From JAXMAR01 sp046350295 (GTDB taxonomy: Bacteria; Planctomycetota; Planctomycetia; Gemmatales; Gemmataceae), in contig JAXMAR010000006.1 of the NCBI GenBank assembly GCA_046350295.1, positions 195,390-259,389 of the forward strand: a stretch of DNA of 64,000 bases, read 5' to 3'. This document shows, piece by piece, positions 60,571 through 64,000 of the stretch; position 1 is the stretch's first letter, and each line of letters opens with the position of its first letter. The notes beneath the pieces were generated by a model that ran no database searches, was not told the DNA's origin, and worked only from the letters and a program-made list of their open reading frames with translations. The position numbers and the translations under genes are program-made.

Positions 60571-61455
60571 ATGTCGACCGTTCCGCAATCGCGTCCGCCG
60601 GGCGCCTGGTGGCTGCCGCCGGAGAAGCGTCCGAACATCGACCACATCGTCATTGATGATGGAGCGCCCGTGGACGGCATGTATTCGGAGCGGCAGATGC
60701 GGCTGCTGGCGGAGCCGTTGCACACGTCTTGGCCGGGTCCGGGCGAGGGGAGATCGTTTCTCGCCCTGGTGAACGTGGGGATGTTCTTCGATGTGAACAA
60801 GCCGCCGCTCGTGCCGGACATGATGCTCAGCCTCGATGTGGCCGCGGGCGATCCGCGCAAGAAGGAGAACAACAGCTACTTCTACTGGGTGATGGGCAAG
60901 CCGCCGGACGCGGTGGTGGAGATTGTGTCAAACCGCGAAGGGGGCGAGCTGACGTCGAAGCTGAAGGCCTATCCGAAGCGCGACGTTCCCTATTACATCG
61001 TCTGGGACCCGTTGCGGTACCTGAGCGACCAGCCGCTACAGTGTTTCGTCAACGTGAACAGGAAGTACAAGCCGTGCGAGCCGTGGTTCTCGGAGATCGG
61101 GCTGGGATTGACGGTCTGGCGGGGCGTCTATGAAGGGATGAAGGGAGACTGGTTGCGCTGGGTCGACGCGGAAGGGGAACTGATTCCCACGGGCGGCGAA
61201 CGGGCCGAGCAGGAACGGCAGCGCGCCGAGGAGGAGGCGCAGCGGGCCGAGGAAGAGAAGGAGCGTGCCGCTGAGGCGAAGAGCCAGGCGCGGCGGGAGA
61301 GGCGTCGGGCGGACCAGGAGAAAGCACGCGCCGAGGAGGAAAAGGCTCGGGCGGACCAGCACAAGAGTCAGGCGGAGCGGGCGAAGGCGCGGGCCGACGC
61401 CCTTGCGGCGAAATTGCGTGCATTGGAGGTCGATCCGGATAAGAACGGGGCGTGA
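60571..61455 (+). CDS. Uma2 family nuclease-like protein with coiled-coil tail
   Basis: 294 residues; ATG 60571 follows GGAGGGGAGC. Uma2 features: LVPDMMLSLDVA with the Asp, DAVVEIVSNREGGELTSKLK with Glu and Lys, then YIVWDPLRYLSD. The last ~95 residues are a Glu/Arg/Ala coiled coil (ERAEQERQRAEEEAQ...). Same architecture as the Uma2 gene at 716. The role of the tail is unknown, possibly oligomerisation. Confidence 0.9.
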   Translation: MSTVPQSRPPGAWWLPPEKRPNIDHIVIDDGAPVDGMYSERQMRLLAEPLHTSWPGPGEGRSFLALVNVGMFFDVNKPPLVPDMMLSLDVAAGDPRKKENNSYFYWVMGKPPDAVVEIVSNREGGELTSKLKAYPKRDVPYYIVWDPLRYLSDQPLQCFVNVNRKYKPCEPWFSEIGLGLTVWRGVYEGMKGDWLRWVDAEGELIPTGGERAEQERQRAEEEAQRAEEEKERAAEAKSQARRERRRADQEKARAEEEKARADQHKSQAERAKARADALAAKLRALEVDPDKNGA

Positions 61456-61483
61456 GCAACATCGGATACGCCGGAGGTCTACC

Positions 61484-62836
61484 ATGTCTTGCCGTCTTGT
61501 CGCGCTGAGTGTGTGTCTCGTTGTTTCGAATGTCGCCTTCAGCCAGGATGCGTCCAAGGAACGCGCGGCCGCCATCGAGCGCGGCATGCGGGCAGCGCGG
61601 GGTCAGCCGCCGATGAATCCGTCACTCTGGTCGGTGCGGTCGTATGAGAACGCGTGGAAGGCGTGGAGCAAGGAGGCGCCGGCCGATCTGAACCGGGCGA
61701 TCGCGGAGCGCTATGGGCTGGTGGAGGCTCCGTACGACAACAACAAGCTGCCGATGGGGCTACACCTGACCACGGGGCCGTTCGGCAAGGGGATTGTGAA
61801 CGACTGCATGATGTGCCACTCCGGGCGCGTAGCGGGGAAGACGATCATCGGCGTGGGCAACAACGCGGTCGACGTGCAGGGGATTTACGAGGAGCTGATC
61901 CGGCCGGAGACACCGTTTTTCGACGTGCCCTTCAAGTTCAGCTACGTGCGGGGCACGATCGACCCGATCTCGCCGGTGACGTTTCTCTTAAGCCTGCGCG
62001 ACGCCGATCTGAACATCGGCAAGCGCCACGAATTGGACGGCGCTCCGAACACGAGCAGCGACCCGCCGGCGTGGTGGCTGCTCAAGAAGAAGAAGACGCG
62101 CGACTGGACCGGCATCGTCGACGCCCGCTCGACCCGCGTCGACATGGTCAACCTGCTCAGCCCGTTCAACAGCGGGGACCACATCAAGAAGCACGCGAGC
62201 ACGTTCGCCGATATCCATGCGTTTCTCCTGAGCGTCGAGGCGCCCAAGTATCCCTTCCCAATTGACGCCAAGTTGGCGGAGCAGGGCAGGGGACTCTTCA
62301 CCGAGAATTGCGCGCGCTGCCACGGGAACTACGGGGAGAAGCCGAGCTATCCGAGCAAGGTGGTGCCGCTCAAGACTCTAGGCACCGATCCGCTCCTGAG
62401 CGGCGCGATGACGAAGAAGACGATGGACTTCCTCAACAGCACGTGGCTGGCCCAGGAGAAGGTCGACGGGGAGCGGCTGATGCTGGTCGACCGGGGGGCG
62501 GGCTACCAGGCCCCGCCGCTCGACGGCGTCTGGGCGACGGCGCCGTATTTCCACAACGCATCGGTCCCGACGCTGTTCCACGTGCTGAACTCCAAGGCGC
62601 GGCCGAAGTATTTCACCCGCAGCTATCGGGGCGAGGTGGAGGACTACGATCAGGAGAACGTCGGCGTGAAGATCACGCTGCTCAAGGGCCCGGCCGACCC
62701 GAAGCTGCCGCCGATCGAACGCCGCAAGATCTACGACACGGCGCGGCCCGGCCTGTCCAACGCCGGGCACGACTTCGGCGATCACTTCACCGACGCGGAG
62801 CGCCGCGCGGTGATTGAGTATTTGAAGACGCTTTGA
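61484..62836 (+). CDS. Exported diheme cytochrome c
   Basis: 450 residues; ATG 61484 follows GGAGGT. Signal peptide RLVALSVCLVVSNVAFSQD. Heme-binding motifs are CMMCH near 108 and CARCH near 276. PPLDGVWATAPYFHNASVPT near 340-360 is the region typical of planctomycete c-type cytochromes. Likely periplasmic electron carrier; the DUF1501 gene follows 27 bases on and such pairs are common, their joint role unknown. Confidence 0.92.
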   Translation: MSCRLVALSVCLVVSNVAFSQDASKERAAAIERGMRAARGQPPMNPSLWSVRSYENAWKAWSKEAPADLNRAIAERYGLVEAPYDNNKLPMGLHLTTGPFGKGIVNDCMMCHSGRVAGKTIIGVGNNAVDVQGIYEELIRPETPFFDVPFKFSYVRGTIDPISPVTFLLSLRDADLNIGKRHELDGAPNTSSDPPAWWLLKKKKTRDWTGIVDARSTRVDMVNLLSPFNSGDHIKKHASTFADIHAFLLSVEAPKYPFPIDAKLAEQGRGLFTENCARCHGNYGEKPSYPSKVVPLKTLGTDPLLSGAMTKKTMDFLNSTWLAQEKVDGERLMLVDRGAGYQAPPLDGVWATAPYFHNASVPTLFHVLNSKARPKYFTRSYRGEVEDYDQENVGVKITLLKGPADPKLPPIERRKIYDTARPGLSNAGHDFGDHFTDAERRAVIEYLKTL

Positions 62837-62863
62837 CAACCGCGGAGATGCGAGAGGTACTGC

Positions 62864-64000
62864 GTGCTACGTTTCTTCGCCGAGCGTCCGAGTCGTCGTG
62901 AACTGCTGCGGCTGGGGGGCCTGGCGGGGCTTGGTCTTCTGTCGCAGGCCGATCATTCTGCGGCGGGGCGGCGCACGCCGGCGGCCGGTTTTGGCCGCGC
63001 CCGCTCGGTCCTCATCGTCTACACCAGCGGCGGCATGAGCCAGCTCGAGACGTGGGACCCGAAGCCGGAGGCGCCCGAGGAGATTCGCGGCGCCTTCCGG
63101 CCCATGCGCACCGCCGTCCCCGGCCTGATCTTCGGCGAGCACATGCCGCGCGTCGCCGCCGTCGCGGATCGCCTGACCGTCGTCCGCTCGATGTCGCACG
63201 ACGATACGGATCATGGCTCGGCGATCTATGTCGCGCTCACCGGGCATTTCCACCAGCGGAAATCGTCCAACCCGTTGCCGCGGCCCATCGATCAGCCGAC
63301 GCTGGGAGCGATCCTGCACCGGGCGCGGCCGCATCGCGACTTTCCCTGCACGGCGGCCCACGTCAACGGACCGGTGCTGGCGCCGGAAATCCCCTCTCCA
63401 GGCCAGTTCGCCGGTTTTCTCGGCCGGGGCTGTGAGCCTTTGGTGCTGGGAGACGTGACCCAGGGACCGACGGAGGTGGTGGGTCTGGAACCGCGGCCCG
63501 ATCTGCCGCCGGTGCGCGTCGCCGAGCGCCGCTCCCTGTTGACCTCGATCGACGGCTATCGGCGCGAGCTGTCGCGCAGTCCGGCGATGCTGGACATGAG
63601 CGCGAGCTATCGCTCGGCGTATTCGTTCCTCGGCTCGGAGGCGGGCCGCCGCGCCTTCGACCTGAGCCGGGAGCCGGCGTCGGTGCGCGAGCGTTATGGC
63701 CTGCACCGGTCGGGGCAGGCGTGTCTCTTGGCGCGGCGGCTGGTGGAAGCGGGCGTCCCCTACATCTGCGTCTTCTTCAACCATTCGATCCGCGGCCAGG
63801 ACAAGGACACGACGCAGACCGATCTCTACGGCTGGGACACGCACAACGACATCTTCGAGGCGCTGCGCGAGCACCTGCTGCCGCGTTTCGATCTGACGTT
63901 CCCGGCGCTGCTTCTCGACCTCGAGGAACGCGGTCTGCTCGATCAGACGCTCGTCATCTGCATGGGGGAGTTCGGCCGGGCGCCGCGCGTTGCGCTCGAG
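62864..64000 (+). CDS. DUF1501 domain-containing protein, 3' end outside window
   Basis: 379 codons visible; the frame is still open at the last base. GTG 62864 follows GAGAGG; an ATG at 62848 is out of frame. LRFFAERPSRRELLRLGG is a Tat-like signal; VLIVYTSGGMSQLETWDPKP and the final EFGRAPR are hallmark DUF1501 motifs (normal EFGRTPR). Sulfatase-like, alkaline-phosphatase-like fold; function unknown. Secreted. Preceded by the diheme cytochrome c in the same operon. Confidence 0.93.
   Translation, partial: MLRFFAERPSRRELLRLGGLAGLGLLSQADHSAAGRRTPAAGFGRARSVLIVYTSGGMSQLETWDPKPEAPEEIRGAFRPMRTAVPGLIFGEHMPRVAAVADRLTVVRSMSHDDTDHGSAIYVALTGHFHQRKSSNPLPRPIDQPTLGAILHRARPHRDFPCTAAHVNGPVLAPEIPSPGQFAGFLGRGCEPLVLGDVTQGPTEVVGLEPRPDLPPVRVAERRSLLTSIDGYRRELSRSPAMLDMSASYRSAYSFLGSEAGRRAFDLSREPASVRERYGLHRSGQACLLARRLVEAGVPYICVFFNHSIRGQDKDTTQTDLYGWDTHNDIFEALREHLLPRFDLTFPALLLDLEERGLLDQTLVICMGEFGRAPRVALE

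Overview
The window looks like chromosomal DNA of a planctomycete, probably of the Gemmataceae/Isosphaerales type. The basis is the very GC-rich coding sequence together with protein families that are common in that phylum: TIGR03067, DUF1501, Uma2, DUF433/DUF5615, a transmembrane Ser/Thr kinase, Tat-exported Gfo/Idh/MocA oxidoreductase, a PQQ-type beta-propeller and an ECF sigma factor with a membrane extension. The taxonomic call is an inference from gene content, not from a marker phylogeny. There is no rRNA, CRISPR array, complete insertion sequence, integrase or phage module.

Region 1 (1-14325, + strand) is one long operon-like run: MoxR ATPase (cut at the window edge), an inserted Uma2 nuclease-like gene, DUF58, a giant BatA/VWA fusion, a 1263-residue DUF4175-like membrane coiled-coil protein, two tandem paralogous exported proteins, and a Tat-exported alpha/alpha-toroid protein. 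MoxR, DUF58 and VWA proteins form a known chaperone/scaffold type; the downstream partners look planctomycete-specific and are the best candidate here for an uncharacterised envelope assembly system.

Region 2 (14367-23037, mostly - strand) holds two small genes, a zinc-ribbon transmembrane kinase with a visible promoter, a frameshifted metallophosphoesterase, a split sigma factor/TIGR03067 pair, a truncated duplicate of the phosphoesterase N-terminus, DUF4375, a lipid- or stress-type exported protein, and a second MoxR ATPase.

Region 3 (23198-38537) is accessory in character: two DUF433/DUF5615 toxin-antitoxin pairs and one solitary DUF433 overlapping nadD, a solitary PvuII-like cytosine-N4 methyltransferase, an LRR protein, a double alpha/beta hydrolase with one apparently lost nucleophile, a BFD-like ferredoxin, an arginase-fold protein, a cysteine-rich exported protein, a Gfo/Idh/MocA oxidoreductase, Uma2, a PQQ-type propeller, a TIM-barrel epimerase and clpS. 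Several repeat families sit between these genes.

Region 4 (38823-51690) is mostly housekeeping: fused aroD-aroE, aroK, prepilin peptidase, hisH, hisA, an EF-G paralogue, a thioredoxin-fold exported protein, a membrane-anchored dual-specificity phosphatase, an LptF/LptG permease, and tRNA-Lys and tRNA-Ser. hisH and hisA are separated by 1.3 kb holding a large inverted repeat, a hisA/hisH chimeric scar and a PIN toxin-antitoxin pair.

Region 5 (51754-64000) has an S9 peptidase, DUF421, HAD hydrolase, AlkD-like repair protein, YebC, SMI1/KNR4, ligA carrying a palindromic repeat inside its reading frame, HepT/MntA, a third Uma2, a diheme cytochrome c and a DUF1501 protein cut by the right edge.
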